Positions 35,007 to 44,173 of a stretch of 64,000 nt of DNA are shown one piece after another. The stretch is from Armatimonadota bacterium (GTDB lineage: Bacteria > Armatimonadota > Fimbriimonadia > Fimbriimonadales > Fimbriimonadaceae): the NCBI GenBank assembly GCA_016125185.1, contig WGMG01000009.1, forward strand, positions 98,314 to 162,313. Reading direction: 5' to 3'. Made by a program: the position numbers and the translations under genes. Position 1 is the first letter of the stretch. Each line of letters begins with the position of its first letter. The notes under the pieces were generated by a model. It was not told the DNA's origin. It was given only the letters and a program-made list of their open reading frames with translations, and ran no database searches.

Positions 35007-37367
35007 ATGGACAAAAAAACACTTTCGGAAGCTGACATCCGCACCAAATTCATTTTGCCCGCCATCCTTGGACCAAACGGCGAAAAGTGGGATAACCGCC
35101 ATCAAATCCGCGAAGAGGTTCATTTCACGAACGGTCGCGTGATAGTCCGAGGAAAAATGGTCAGGCGTGGCGAGTCGAAGAAAGCCGACTACATTCTCTA
35201 TTACAAACCGAAGTTAGCATTAGCCGTCGTCGAAGCAAAAGACAATAATCACGAAGTCGGGGCTGGGATGCAACAAGCTCTCCAGTATGCCGAAATCCTC
35301 GACATTCCATTTGTGTACAGTTCCAACGGGGATGGGTTCCTGGAGCATGATCGAACCGTAACGGAGGGCTCGGTAACAAGAGAATTAGGTCTTCACGAAT
35401 TTCCATCCGCCGAAGAACTCTGGGCTCGTTACTGCAAAGCAAAAGGCTTAACGCCCGATCAGGAGGTTGTCACCACTCAGGACTATTACGATGATGGCTC
35501 CGGTAAAATCCCCCGCTACTACCAAGCAATTGCGATTAACCGAACCATCGAAGCGGTCGCCAAAGGGCAAGACAGAATCTTGCTGGTGATGGCAACCGGT
35601 ACCGGTAAGACCTACACTGCCTTTCAGATCATATGGCGACTATGGAAGTCCGGCGCAAAGAAGCGAATCCTGTTCCTAGTTGATCGCAATGTCCTCGCGG
35701 ACCAAACCAAAACCAATGATTTCAAGCCATTTGGTCAGGCGATGACCAAGGTCACCCATCGTACGGTTGACCCATCGTACGAAATCTACCTCTGTCTGTA
35801 CCAGGCAGTCACCGGGACCGAAGAAGATCAAAACATCTATAAGCAGTTTAGTCCGGGGTTCTTCGACCTCATCTTTATCGACGAGTGTCACCGTGGCAGT
35901 GCCGCCGCCGATGCCTCCTGGCGAAAAGTCCTCGAATACTTCTCATCAGCCACGCAAATTGGGCTAACGGCCACTCCTAAGGAGACCAAAGATGTCTCGA
36001 ACATCGACTATTTCGGCCAACCGATCTACACGTATTCGCTGAGACAAGGAATTGAAGACGGATTCCTCGCGCCGTACAAAGTGGTCCGAATCGGAATCGA
36101 CAAAGACCTTGACGGCTGGCGTCCCGAGGCTGGTCAAACCGACAAGTACGGTCGAGAGATCGAAGATCGAGAATATAACGAGCGAGACTATGATCGAAAT
36201 CTCGTCCTCGAAAAACGAACCGAACTCGTAGCGGCTAAGATCACCGAGTTCCTGAAAGCTACCGGTCGATTCTCAAAAACGATCGTCTTTTGTGAAAACA
36301 CAGACCATGCCGAACGCATGCGACAAGCTTTGGTGAACGCCAACCCTGACCTCGCCGCGGCTAATAGTCGCTACGTAATGCGGATCACGGGTGATGACAA
36401 CGAAGGGAAGCGTCAACTCGACAATTTTATTGATCCAGAATCGACCTTTCCCGTCGTTGCCACAACCTCTCAACTCATGTCGACGGGAGTGGATGCCCAA
36501 ACCTGTAAGTTGATCGTGCTCGATAAGCGGATCGAATCCATGACCGAATTCAAGCAGATCATTGGACGCGGTACGCGGATCAATGAGGATTACGACAAAC
36601 TCTACTTCACGATCATGGACTTTCGACGGGCAACGTCACTCTTTGCCGATCCCGATTTCGACGGCGAGCCAGTCCAGATTTACGAGCCAGGACTGGACGA
36701 AACACCTGTGCCACCTGACGACGAACCATTAACCGAAGAAATCGATGACGAGAGCGGTACCGACGAAACGGAGGATGAGGAGGATATGGTCCGCGAACGA
36801 ACCAAGCGGTACGTAGTGGACACCGTCGAGGTTCGGGTTGCCACCGAAAGGATTCAATATCTCGGGGCGGATGGAAAGCTCATTACCGAGTCCCTCAAAG
36901 ATTACACACGAAAGACGTTGCGTAAGACTTACGCTTCCTTAGACTCATTTTTGACGAAATGGAACGACGCCGAAAAGAAGCAAGCCATCCTCGAAGAACT
37001 TGCTAGTCAGGGGGTGTTCATTGATGAACTCTCCGAGCAAGTCGGGCGAGACTATGATGCCTTCGATCTCCTCTGCCACGTGGCGTTCGATCAGCCGCCC
37101 CTGACTCGGCGTGAACGCGCCGAGAGCGTGAAGAAGCGAAATGTCTTTGGGAAGTACGGTGATCAAGCCCGGGCTGTCCTCGAAAGCCTTTTGCAAAAAT
37201 ATGCCGACACCGGCATTGAGAGCGTAGAGTCGCTTGATATACTCAACGTGGACCCGCTACGGGCGTTCGGGACACCTGTTGAGATTGTCAGGTTGTTTGG
37301 TGGCAAGCCAGGTTACTTAGCTGCGATTCGGGAACTTGAGACGGCCTTATACGCGGGCGCTGCTTAG
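35007..37367 (+). CDS. hsdR: type I restriction enzyme R subunit (EcoEI-like)
   Basis: 786 residues, the short type typical of EcoEI-like HsdR. N-terminal nuclease of the PD-(D/E)xK kind with D61 (KADYILY) and E76-A-K78 (VVEAKD). The DEAD-like motor follows: Walker A ATGTGKT at 198-202, DECH at 292-295 (FIDECHRGS), SATQIGLTATP, and helicase C-terminal motifs (TSQLMSTGVDAQ, QIIGRGTRINEDYDK). An acidic linker near 560-590 leads to a helical C-terminal domain that contacts the methylase. It cuts unmethylated DNA after ATP-driven translocation. Strong AGGGAGG ribosome-binding site right before the ATG. hsdM starts three bases after the stop. Confidence 0.96.
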   Translation: MDKKTLSEADIRTKFILPAILGPNGEKWDNRHQIREEVHFTNGRVIVRGKMVRRGESKKADYILYYKPKLALAVVEAKDNNHEVGAGMQQALQYAEILDIPFVYSSNGDGFLEHDRTVTEGSVTRELGLHEFPSAEELWARYCKAKGLTPDQEVVTTQDYYDDGSGKIPRYYQAIAINRTIEAVAKGQDRILLVMATGTGKTYTAFQIIWRLWKSGAKKRILFLVDRNVLADQTKTNDFKPFGQAMTKVTHRTVDPSYEIYLCLYQAVTGTEEDQNIYKQFSPGFFDLIFIDECHRGSAAADASWRKVLEYFSSATQIGLTATPKETKDVSNIDYFGQPIYTYSLRQGIEDGFLAPYKVVRIGIDKDLDGWRPEAGQTDKYGREIEDREYNERDYDRNLVLEKRTELVAAKITEFLKATGRFSKTIVFCENTDHAERMRQALVNANPDLAAANSRYVMRITGDDNEGKRQLDNFIDPESTFPVVATTSQLMSTGVDAQTCKLIVLDKRIESMTEFKQIIGRGTRINEDYDKLYFTIMDFRRATSLFADPDFDGEPVQIYEPGLDETPVPPDDEPLTEEIDDESGTDETEDEEDMVRERTKRYVVDTVEVRVATERIQYLGADGKLITESLKDYTRKTLRKTYASLDSFLTKWNDAEKKQAILEELASQGVFIDELSEQVGRDYDAFDLLCHVAFDQPPLTRRERAESVKKRNVFGKYGDQARAVLESLLQKYADTGIESVESLDILNVDPLRAFGTPVEIVRLFGGKPGYLAAIRELETALYAGAA

Positions 37368-37370
37368 GCC

Positions 37371-38837
37371 ATGTCAAACGTTTCGGGAATCGTCAAGTCC
37401 ATTCAGGACATCATGCGGAAAGACGCCGGAACGTACGGCGATGCTCAACGGCTAGAACAACTCGGCTGGATGCTCTTCCTCAAGATTTTCGATGATCGCG
37501 AACAGGAACTCGAAATCCGCCGTGAGGATTACCAATCTCCCTTGCCCTCTCATCTGAGGTGGTCGGCGTGGGCCACCAATCCCGAGGGGATCACCGGCGA
37601 TCCGTTGCTAGATTTCGTCAATAACACGCTCTTGCCAAAGCTCAAGTCGATCACTACCGACAAAGATCAGTTGACCAAAGTCTTTCGGTCGACTTTCGAA
37701 GATGCCAACAACTACATGAAGAATGGCACCCTCATGCGGCAGGTCATCAATAAGATCAATGGTATCGACTTCAACGCCAGCGATGACCGCCACATGTTTG
37801 GCGACATCTACGAGAAACTTCTTCGCGACCTTCAGTCAGCGGGTAACGCGGGTGAGTTCTATACACCACGAGCCGTGACCCAGTTCATTGTTGACATGGT
37901 GAATCCGCAACTGGGTGAACATGTGATGGACCCCGCCTGCGGAACCGGAGGCTTTCTAACTTGCTCCATAGAGCATCTTCGAACGCAAGCAAAAACCGTG
38001 GAAGACGAGGCTATTATTCAAAGTTCTTTTTCCGGCATTGAAAAGAAAAATCTGCCTCATGTCCTCTGCATGACAAATTTGTTGCTGCATGGAATCGATA
38101 CTCCTTCCAATGTTCAGCATGGAAACACTCTCGCAAGACCACTAACCAGTTGGGGACCAAGAGAGCGTGTTGAAACTATCGTTACCAACCCACCCTTTGG
38201 CGGGATGGAGGAAGATGGAATTGAAGCAAATTTTCCCTCTGAGTTCCGAACACGGGAAACCGCTGACCTATTCCTTGTCCTCATCATGCGGCTCCTCAAA
38301 GATGGTGGCCGCGCAGGATTAGTTCTTCCTGACGGAACTCTTTTTGGTGAAGGTGTCAAAACTCGAATCAAGGAAGCCCTGCTAACCGAATGCAATCTCC
38401 ACACAATTGTGCGGCTACCCAACGGCGTCTTTAACCCTTACACCAGCATCCGCACCAACCTTCTGTTCTTCACGAAGGGTGTACCAACGAAAGAGGTTTG
38501 GTACTACGAACATCCATATCCAGAAGGAATTAAAAGTTACAACAAAGGAAAGCCGATTCGAATTGAAGAATTCAAACCAGAAAAAGACTGGTGGGGGGAA
38601 GAAGCCGATGGCTTCAAATCCAGAGTTGAAAACGAACGCGCCTGGCGAGTATCACTTGACCATGTTAAAGCTGGAAATTTCAATCTTGATCTTAAGAACC
38701 CGCACACTGTCGACAATGGCCCCGGTGACGTGAACTTTCTTTTGGATGAATATGAAAGCCTCCTCGCTAAGATCGCCAGTACGCGCTCCAAGCTAAAGCA
38801 AGAACTCAGTCGCGCTATTAGCGGAACAGTCGAATGA
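37371..38837 (+). CDS. hsdM: type I restriction-modification methylase subunit (N6-adenine)
   Basis: 488 residues. Methylates adenine at the recognition site, protecting host DNA. N-terminal helical domain (SIQDIMRKDAGTYGDAQRLE), then the SAM-binding motif DPACGTGGF at about 187-195 and the catalytic motif NPPFGG at about 273-278. TPRAVTQFIVDMV precedes the SAM site, as in all HsdM. The C-terminus is a coiled coil (YESLLAKIASTRSKLKQEL) for contact with HsdS. It follows hsdR with a three-base gap and overlaps hsdS by four (ATGA), so the three genes form one transcription and translation unit. Confidence 0.97.
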   Translation: MSNVSGIVKSIQDIMRKDAGTYGDAQRLEQLGWMLFLKIFDDREQELEIRREDYQSPLPSHLRWSAWATNPEGITGDPLLDFVNNTLLPKLKSITTDKDQLTKVFRSTFEDANNYMKNGTLMRQVINKINGIDFNASDDRHMFGDIYEKLLRDLQSAGNAGEFYTPRAVTQFIVDMVNPQLGEHVMDPACGTGGFLTCSIEHLRTQAKTVEDEAIIQSSFSGIEKKNLPHVLCMTNLLLHGIDTPSNVQHGNTLARPLTSWGPRERVETIVTNPPFGGMEEDGIEANFPSEFRTRETADLFLVLIMRLLKDGGRAGLVLPDGTLFGEGVKTRIKEALLTECNLHTIVRLPNGVFNPYTSIRTNLLFFTKGVPTKEVWYYEHPYPEGIKSYNKGKPIRIEEFKPEKDWWGEEADGFKSRVENERAWRVSLDHVKAGNFNLDLKNPHTVDNGPGDVNFLLDEYESLLAKIASTRSKLKQELSRAISGTVE

Positions 38838-41179
38838 ATATCGAGACATTTTTCGGAAGGTTCGACAAGTTGGCTAACTCCGTAGGATCAGTCGAAAATT
38901 TGCGTGAATTGGTGCTACACCTTGCCATAACCGGTCGACTAGCGGAGCCAGAGCCTGAAGACGGTCCGGTTAGCGAACTCCTTACTGCACTTTCGGCATC
39001 GGCTAATCGTCATGGGAAAAGTCGAGGACCAAGCATTGAATCTGTGATTAATTCAGAATCGATTGTTGACCGCCCTATTGCTACACCTACTCATTGGGCT
39101 TGGGTTCCACTAAATAAGATTGGACTAATTTCTGGAGGAATGACGCCATCAAAAAATATTCCTTCTTACTGGGATGGTGACGTGAATTGGTTTTCGTCGA
39201 AAGACATCAAGGCTGATGAACTGAACGAATCAGAACTCAAGATCACCCGAAAAGCAACGGGGGCCACAAGGCTCAATATTTATCCTCCTGGCTGTCTGGT
39301 TATGGTTGGTCGAAGTGGCATTCTTAAGCGGACTTTTCCCGTTTCGATACTGCGGGTTGAAGGCACCGTCAACCAAGATCTAAAGGTACTGTCACCGTTT
39401 GTTGCGGGAATGGAGCGTTACCTTCAAGTCATGCTTCGCAGCATGAAAAGCTTCATTCTCAAGTCGTTGGTGAAAACCGGAATGACCGTTCAGAGCTTGA
39501 AGTACGAAGAGTTTGAAATGCAAGCGTTTCCCCTACCTCCTATTGGTGAGCAGAAGCGGATCGTTGCGAAAGTTGACGAATTGATGGCTCTATGTGACCA
39601 ACTGGAAGCACAACTTCGTGAAAGGGAGGCGCAACAAGCCGAACTCGCCCGAGCCTCGCTTGCTCGCTTTGCAGCCGACCCAACCCCGGCCAATCTCGAA
39701 TTTCTTTTTCATCAGGCGTTCGACATTGACCCCGCCGATCTCCGCAAAGCTATCCTCACCCTTGCCCTTCAAGGGAAACTCGTCCCCCAGGAACCCAACG
39801 ACGAACCAGCCTTTGAAATCTTAAGTAGGGTAAGCAAACATAGGGAACAGCATGCAAAGGTGAAGGCTGAGAAGATGACCACACGCATTCATAAGCTAGG
39901 TAAAGACCAGAGATTTCACCAAATTCCTGCATCATGGACTTGGTGTCGGCTCGGTGATATAGTTCTTGAATTTCGTTACGGTACATCTCGAAAATGTGAT
40001 CGTAATTCAAAAGGCGTACCAGTCCTACGAATCCCAAACATCCAAAGTGGTCTGGTCGATGCGACAGACCTAAAATTCACAGATATGCCTGAAGCGGAGT
40101 TTGATAGCTTGAGATTGCGAGAGGGAGATCTGCTCCTAGTTCGCTCCAATGGAAGCGAGAGTTTAGTTGGACGAAGTGCAGTCGTTACTTCAACTGACGA
40201 AAAGTATGCCTATGCGGGTTACCTTGTTCGCGCAAGGATTCCAAGCGAGGAGGTTTCCGCGCACTTTTTGCAGATTGCGCTCAGTACACCCGCTGTGCGT
40301 TATCAAATTGAAGGACCTATTCGAACTACAAGCGGGGTGAAGAATATCAACACTAGCGAGCTATCGAATATCGCTTTTCCGCTTCCACCACTCGCGGAAC
40401 AGACACGGATCGTGGACAAAGTGGGGCTACTAATGGCTTTAGTGGACCAGTTGGAAGCCAAGCAGAAAGAATCAAGGGCCAAGGCTGAAGACCTTCTGGC
40501 AGCATTGGTTCATGCCATAACGGTCCCACAATCGCCCTCGCACGTTGCCGAGTCAGAACAGCCAGACTATCAAACCTTCATCCATCCAAGCGTCTTTCTC
40601 GCTGCCGAGATTACCGATCGTCTCCATGACCACAACACTTTTGGTCAAACCAAACTTCAGAAAGTCATTTACCTCGCAGAGTATTGCCTTCAACTTCCTG
40701 AGATAGAGAGTTCTTACGTTCGATACCAGCGTGGACCCTATGATCCAAACCTCATTGACAGGATCGAAGCAGGATTAGTGGAACATCAGTGGTTTGACGT
40801 GCAATCGAGATCGGAAGGTAAGGGAAGACAATACTCTCGACTGGATGGCGACGAACGTTACCATGACCTTGTTCGCCTTCAATGGCAAGACAAAGCGAAG
40901 GAGATTCGAGACCTTGTCGACATGTTACGGACTTGGTCGAGTGAAGACTGCGAAATCTTCGCCACTCTCTTTGCGGCTTGGAATGACTTCATCATTCATG
41001 GCGAAGAAGTCACCGACGACAAGATCATCAACGAAGTCTTGTATAACTGGCATGAAGAAAAGCAGCGAATCTCGAAACCCACTTGGCAGAAGAAACTCGA
41101 TTGGATGAAGGCCAAGGGATTTATTCCTGTCGGTTACGGCAAGCCGACAAAGAAGCCAGATCAACCAAAGTTGTTCTAG
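38834..41179 (+). CDS. hsdS: type I specificity subunit fused to a C-terminal Panacea (DUF4065)-like domain
   Basis: 781 residues, about 350 longer than usual HsdS. Target-recognition domain one spans about 80-235, closing with the conserved helix EQKRIVAKVDELMALCDQLEAQ. Domain two spans about 370-540, closing with EQTRIVDKVGLLMALVDQLE. These choose the bipartite DNA site. From about residue 583 comes a region not part of HsdS: FGQTKLQKVIYLAEY, then VRYQRGPYDPNLIDRIEAGL, the signature of Panacea/SocA-like antitoxin domains, continuing to about 720 and followed by a short tail. Such domains neutralise diverse toxins or act as adaptors for proteases. The fusion is in frame with no frameshift; a separate role for the tail is inference. 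Confidence 0.9.
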   Translation: MNIETFFGRFDKLANSVGSVENLRELVLHLAITGRLAEPEPEDGPVSELLTALSASANRHGKSRGPSIESVINSESIVDRPIATPTHWAWVPLNKIGLISGGMTPSKNIPSYWDGDVNWFSSKDIKADELNESELKITRKATGATRLNIYPPGCLVMVGRSGILKRTFPVSILRVEGTVNQDLKVLSPFVAGMERYLQVMLRSMKSFILKSLVKTGMTVQSLKYEEFEMQAFPLPPIGEQKRIVAKVDELMALCDQLEAQLREREAQQAELARASLARFAADPTPANLEFLFHQAFDIDPADLRKAILTLALQGKLVPQEPNDEPAFEILSRVSKHREQHAKVKAEKMTTRIHKLGKDQRFHQIPASWTWCRLGDIVLEFRYGTSRKCDRNSKGVPVLRIPNIQSGLVDATDLKFTDMPEAEFDSLRLREGDLLLVRSNGSESLVGRSAVVTSTDEKYAYAGYLVRARIPSEEVSAHFLQIALSTPAVRYQIEGPIRTTSGVKNINTSELSNIAFPLPPLAEQTRIVDKVGLLMALVDQLEAKQKESRAKAEDLLAALVHAITVPQSPSHVAESEQPDYQTFIHPSVFLAAEITDRLHDHNTFGQTKLQKVIYLAEYCLQLPEIESSYVRYQRGPYDPNLIDRIEAGLVEHQWFDVQSRSEGKGRQYSRLDGDERYHDLVRLQWQDKAKEIRDLVDMLRTWSSEDCEIFATLFAAWNDFIIHGEEVTDDKIINEVLYNWHEEKQRISKPTWQKKLDWMKAKGFIPVGYGKPTKKPDQPKLF

Positions 41180-41187
41180 TCCTGGTT

Positions 41188-41220
41188 CGCCAATTCTCAA
41201 TTTAGCAAGAATTGCAGGCG
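41188..41220. terminator. hairpin after the hsd operon, possible terminator
   Basis: CAATTCT (41191-41197) pairs with AGAATTG (41208-41214), extended by CGCC and GGCG on the outside with a two-base bulge. It starts nine bases after the hsdS stop. There is no U-run downstream, so a terminator role is uncertain. Confidence 0.4.
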
Positions 41221-41297
41221 GGTCCGATTGCCGGGATTGTTAATCCGCGCGGGACCGAAGTGAACCCTTTCCGTCCCTCATCGTTCACGCGTGACAA

Positions 41298-42815
41298 ATG
41301 GAAAGCAGCTATGGGCAACAGATGGGGGACCGACAGAAAGTGGCGCACCTGCTCCGTCGATTTGGATTTGGGGCGAGCGAGGCCGAGCTGGACTACTACG
41401 CCAAAGACGGCCACGCCGGCGCGATCGACAAGCTCCTTGACTACGAGAAGATCGACGACGTGGTGAACGTGGACCCCGACAGCTTTTCCAACGGCAAGAA
41501 CGTGGTGAACATGCGGGTGGCGCAGGGCATCTTCGCCATGCGGCTGGTGGGCACGATGCGCCCGCTGCAGGAGAAGATGACGCTGTTTTGGCACAACCAT
41601 TTTGCCACCAGCAGTCAGAAGGTTGAGAACGCCTTTGCGATGCTCCACCACGTGGACACCCTGCGCGCCAACGCCCTGGGCAAGTTCGAGGTCCTGCTGA
41701 AGGCCATCAGCAAAGACCCGGCGATGATCTACTGGCTGGACAACCAGGAGAACGTGGCCGAGCACCCCAACGAGAACTTTGCTCGCGAGGTGATGGAACT
41801 GTTCACCCTGGGCGTGGGCCACTATACCGAGAAGGACGTGCAGGAGGCGGCGCGATGCTTCACCGGGTGGAGCTACGGCCCTCCGCGCCGAGGTCCGGCG
41901 TTTGCGGCTCGGCCCACCGTCAACCGCGGGCCCAACCGGTTCGAGGTGTACAAATTTGTGGAGGGCAACCACGACGACCGGTCCAAAACCGTGCTGGGGC
42001 AGACCGGCGACTTTGACGGCGACGACGTGCTTTCGTTGCTATGCCGCCAGAGGCAATGCGCCACGTTCATCACGCGGAAGCTGTGGAGCTGGTTTGGGTA
42101 CGAGAACCCGGAGGACGCGCTGATCGAGCGGCTGTCGGGGCGGTTTTACGCGTCGGGGCTGGACGTTCGGTCGTTGGTGCGCGACGTGATGGAGGCGCCG
42201 GAGTTCTATTCGGACAAGGCGGTGCGGCGCGTCATCAAGAACCCGATCGACTTTACGGTGGCGACCATCCGCCAACTGGGCATGGGTCAGACGATGCTGG
42301 AGCGGATGAAGGAGGCGATCGCCAATCCGCAGATCAACGATAAGAATGGGCTGAACATCGCCCTGGTGCGCGCGATGGCTCCGGCCCAGGCGGCGCTGTC
42401 GGCATCGACCTCGATGGGCATGGAACTGATGACCCCGCCGGACGTTTCGGGATGGCGGACGGGCGCGTATTGGATCACGTCGGCGACGATGGTGGAGCGC
42501 ATGAAGTGGGCCGACAAGCTGTTCGCCGGAGGTCCGGCGGGCGGGGCGGCAGGGCAGAATCCGCTGGGCGGTCAGCGCGGGGCCCAAGTGGGCGCACTGG
42601 CGTATCCGCTTTTTGCCAAGGACCCTTCGGCGGCGGGCGTGGTGGGGGTGCTGATGTCGGTTTTCGACGTCACATTGCCGGCGGCGAAGGTAGACGGCCT
42701 GGTGGCGGCGGCCGAAAAGGCGGGTGCGGGGTCGATGAATCCGCGCACGGCGAACGACGTGGCGCGCGAGGTTTGCAAGCTGTTGTTTGCGAGTCCTGAG
42801 TTTCAGATGTGTTGA
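41298..42815 (+). CDS. DUF1800 protein
   Basis: 505 residues. Family blocks are clear: VAHLLRRFGFGASEAEL at the start, LQEKMTLFWHNHFATSS, NFAREVMELFTLGVGHYTEKDVQEAARCFTGW, and the later PPDVSGWRTGAYWITSATM. DUF1800 proteins are often next to a DUF1501 gene, and both are thought to be exported and involved in surface or extracellular processes, but the function is not established. Here no DUF1501 partner follows; the next gene is on the other strand. No signal peptide is visible at the chosen ATG; another ATG lies eight codons in. A Gly/Ala-rich insert occurs near 410-430. The immediate upstream gene is hsdS, which is unrelated. Confidence 0.85.
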   Translation: MESSYGQQMGDRQKVAHLLRRFGFGASEAELDYYAKDGHAGAIDKLLDYEKIDDVVNVDPDSFSNGKNVVNMRVAQGIFAMRLVGTMRPLQEKMTLFWHNHFATSSQKVENAFAMLHHVDTLRANALGKFEVLLKAISKDPAMIYWLDNQENVAEHPNENFAREVMELFTLGVGHYTEKDVQEAARCFTGWSYGPPRRGPAFAARPTVNRGPNRFEVYKFVEGNHDDRSKTVLGQTGDFDGDDVLSLLCRQRQCATFITRKLWSWFGYENPEDALIERLSGRFYASGLDVRSLVRDVMEAPEFYSDKAVRRVIKNPIDFTVATIRQLGMGQTMLERMKEAIANPQINDKNGLNIALVRAMAPAQAALSASTSMGMELMTPPDVSGWRTGAYWITSATMVERMKWADKLFAGGPAGGAAGQNPLGGQRGAQVGALAYPLFAKDPSAAGVVGVLMSVFDVTLPAAKVDGLVAAAEKAGAGSMNPRTANDVAREVCKLLFASPEFQMC

Positions 42816-42850
42816 GTTAGGGCGAGGGCCATTAGTTGGGAGTTTGAAGT

Positions 42851-42915
42851 TCCCTACCTCACCTCTTCGCTAGCTCCTTCGTCGCGCGAAGGTCCTCTCC
42901 TGAAAGGAGAGGAAA
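42851..42915 (-). repeat. dispersed intergenic repeat, copy 2
   Basis: Inverted relative to copies 1 and 3. Reads TCCCTACCTCACCTCTTCGC to CCTCTCCTGAAAGGAGAGG on the plus strand. It lies between the DUF1800 gene and a convergent GNAT gene. The rest of the spacer 42816-43077 shows no gene. Confidence 0.9.
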
Positions 42916-43077
42916 TCGTGCCTTCATATTCCTGTCTCGACACAGAGGGTCGGATAGGGTAGCCCCGTCTTCGCCAAGAAGGCTTCTGCGGACATAATGG
43001 TGCCGAAGCTTAGCGTAGACCCTGGGGAAACTCGCAAAACATGAGAGTCCGAGGAGCGGAGCGACCCGGGCGAAGCC

Positions 43078-44031
43078 CTACCGAAAGTCCCTTCGCATAC
43101 TCAGGACCGCCGGTTGACGAACGAAACCCAGCCGCTCGTTGATGGCGAGCATCGGGGTATTGCGCGAGTCGTTATCGGTCTGAATCTCTTTGAGCCCGGC
43201 TTGTTTTGCCGCGATGATCTGCCTGATCTTCAGCGCGACGGCGATCTTTTGTCCCCGGGCGTCTCGGCGTACGGCAGTCAGCCACTGGTCAACGCGGCCG
43301 CTCGCCTGGTCGATGTACGCGCCGGTGAAGCCGACGAGGCGACCATCCTGCCAAGCGAAGAAGGTCAGACGGGGGGCAAAATCGGGTTCCTCGATGACCT
43401 GCTCATCGAAGAATTCGAACGAGATCGGGGTTGGCGGGGCGCTTCGCGGCACGTCGTGCCGGACCTCGCAAAAGAGGTCGTACCATTCGCGCCGAAATTC
43501 GGGCGAATCGACCTCGGCGAACGACTTGAATTCGATACTGGTCGGTGTTACCGGCAGTTCGGGGTCGTCGAGGGCAGTGAGGTCGAGGGTGGAGACGAAG
43601 TCGCGCTTTTGCTCCTTGTAGCTGCGCTTGCTGGCAAACCGTAGCGACGGCTCGTCGGCCCCGGAGACCTGAACCGCGATCGAGAGTACGTCGAGAATTT
43701 GGAGCTCTTGTTCGATGGCTTGATAGAGGGCTTCGCCCACACCTTGGTTGCGGAGGGTGGGTTCCACGCCAAGGTCGAGGACGAACTTTTGAGGATGGTA
43801 CATGCCTGCTATTCGCTGGGCGATGGCGTAGCCGATTGGCGCGCCGCACCGTTCGGCAATGAAGATGATGCGCTGAAGCTCAGGACCGAGGGTTTGCTCG
43901 TCGCGCAGGACCTCGTTCGCGCTCAGCTTGTGGGCCGGTGTGCAGGCGTTTTGGAGCCGAACGAGATTGGCAAGGTCACTCGGCTCGTAGCTTCGAATGG
44001 TTACGAATTCTTTGCTCTTTCCGCTTTCCAT
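43078..44031 (-). CDS. GNAT-family N-acetyltransferase, tandem domains
   Basis: 317 residues. The first GNAT domain (about 10-150) starts VTIRSYEPSDLANLVRLQNA and has the acetyl-CoA loop LGVEPTLRNQGVGEALYQA. The second (about 165-317) has FTGAYIDQASGRVDQWLTAV and the loop RRDARGQKIAVALKIR, followed by the family's substrate-side ending with AINERLGFVRQPAVLSMRRD. Tandem GNATs of this kind transfer an acetyl group from acetyl-CoA to an amine; the acceptor is unknown. The start overlaps a small upstream frame by 31 bases and is likely part of an operon with that frame and the esterase gene. Confidence 0.9.
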   Translation of the reverse strand: MESGKSKEFVTIRSYEPSDLANLVRLQNACTPAHKLSANEVLRDEQTLGPELQRIIFIAERCGAPIGYAIAQRIAGMYHPQKFVLDLGVEPTLRNQGVGEALYQAIEQELQILDVLSIAVQVSGADEPSLRFASKRSYKEQKRDFVSTLDLTALDDPELPVTPTSIEFKSFAEVDSPEFRREWYDLFCEVRHDVPRSAPPTPISFEFFDEQVIEEPDFAPRLTFFAWQDGRLVGFTGAYIDQASGRVDQWLTAVRRDARGQKIAVALKIRQIIAAKQAGLKEIQTDNDSRNTPMLAINERLGFVRQPAVLSMRRDFR

Positions 44032-44156
44032 TGTGCGAACTCGGCGGCTTCCACCTTTTCGCGGTCCACCTTCTCAGCGGCCCGAATCATCGCCTGCAGA
44101 GCAAGTCGACCTAACTCTTTCGGATTTGGCCGAGCTTGCGCATCTAAGTCTTTCAT
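44001..44156 (-). CDS. small hypothetical protein, 51 residues
   Basis: From ATG 44156 the frame gives a small, Ala- and charge-rich, mostly helical protein (MKDLDAQARPNPKELGRL), ending KAERAKNS. The frame also extends to 44225, inside the esterase gene. It begins 17 bases after the esterase stop and runs 31 bases into the GNAT gene, so it fits between two genes as a coupled unit. The composition (repeated Ala, Glu, Lys with a heptad-like pattern) suggests an amphipathic helix. I recognise no family. It could be an accessory or a chance frame; conservation in relatives would settle this. Confidence 0.4.
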   Translation of the reverse strand: MKDLDAQARPNPKELGRLALQAMIRAAEKVDREKVEAAEFAQWKAERAKNS

Positions 44157-44173
44157 CTCGTTGCATTCCGTGG

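Noticed and set aside
34890-41297. direct repeats flanking the hsdRMS operon
   Set aside because: I compared the left spacer (34890-35006) and right spacer (41180-41297) by eye and found no matching sequence, so an insertion boundary cannot be claimed.
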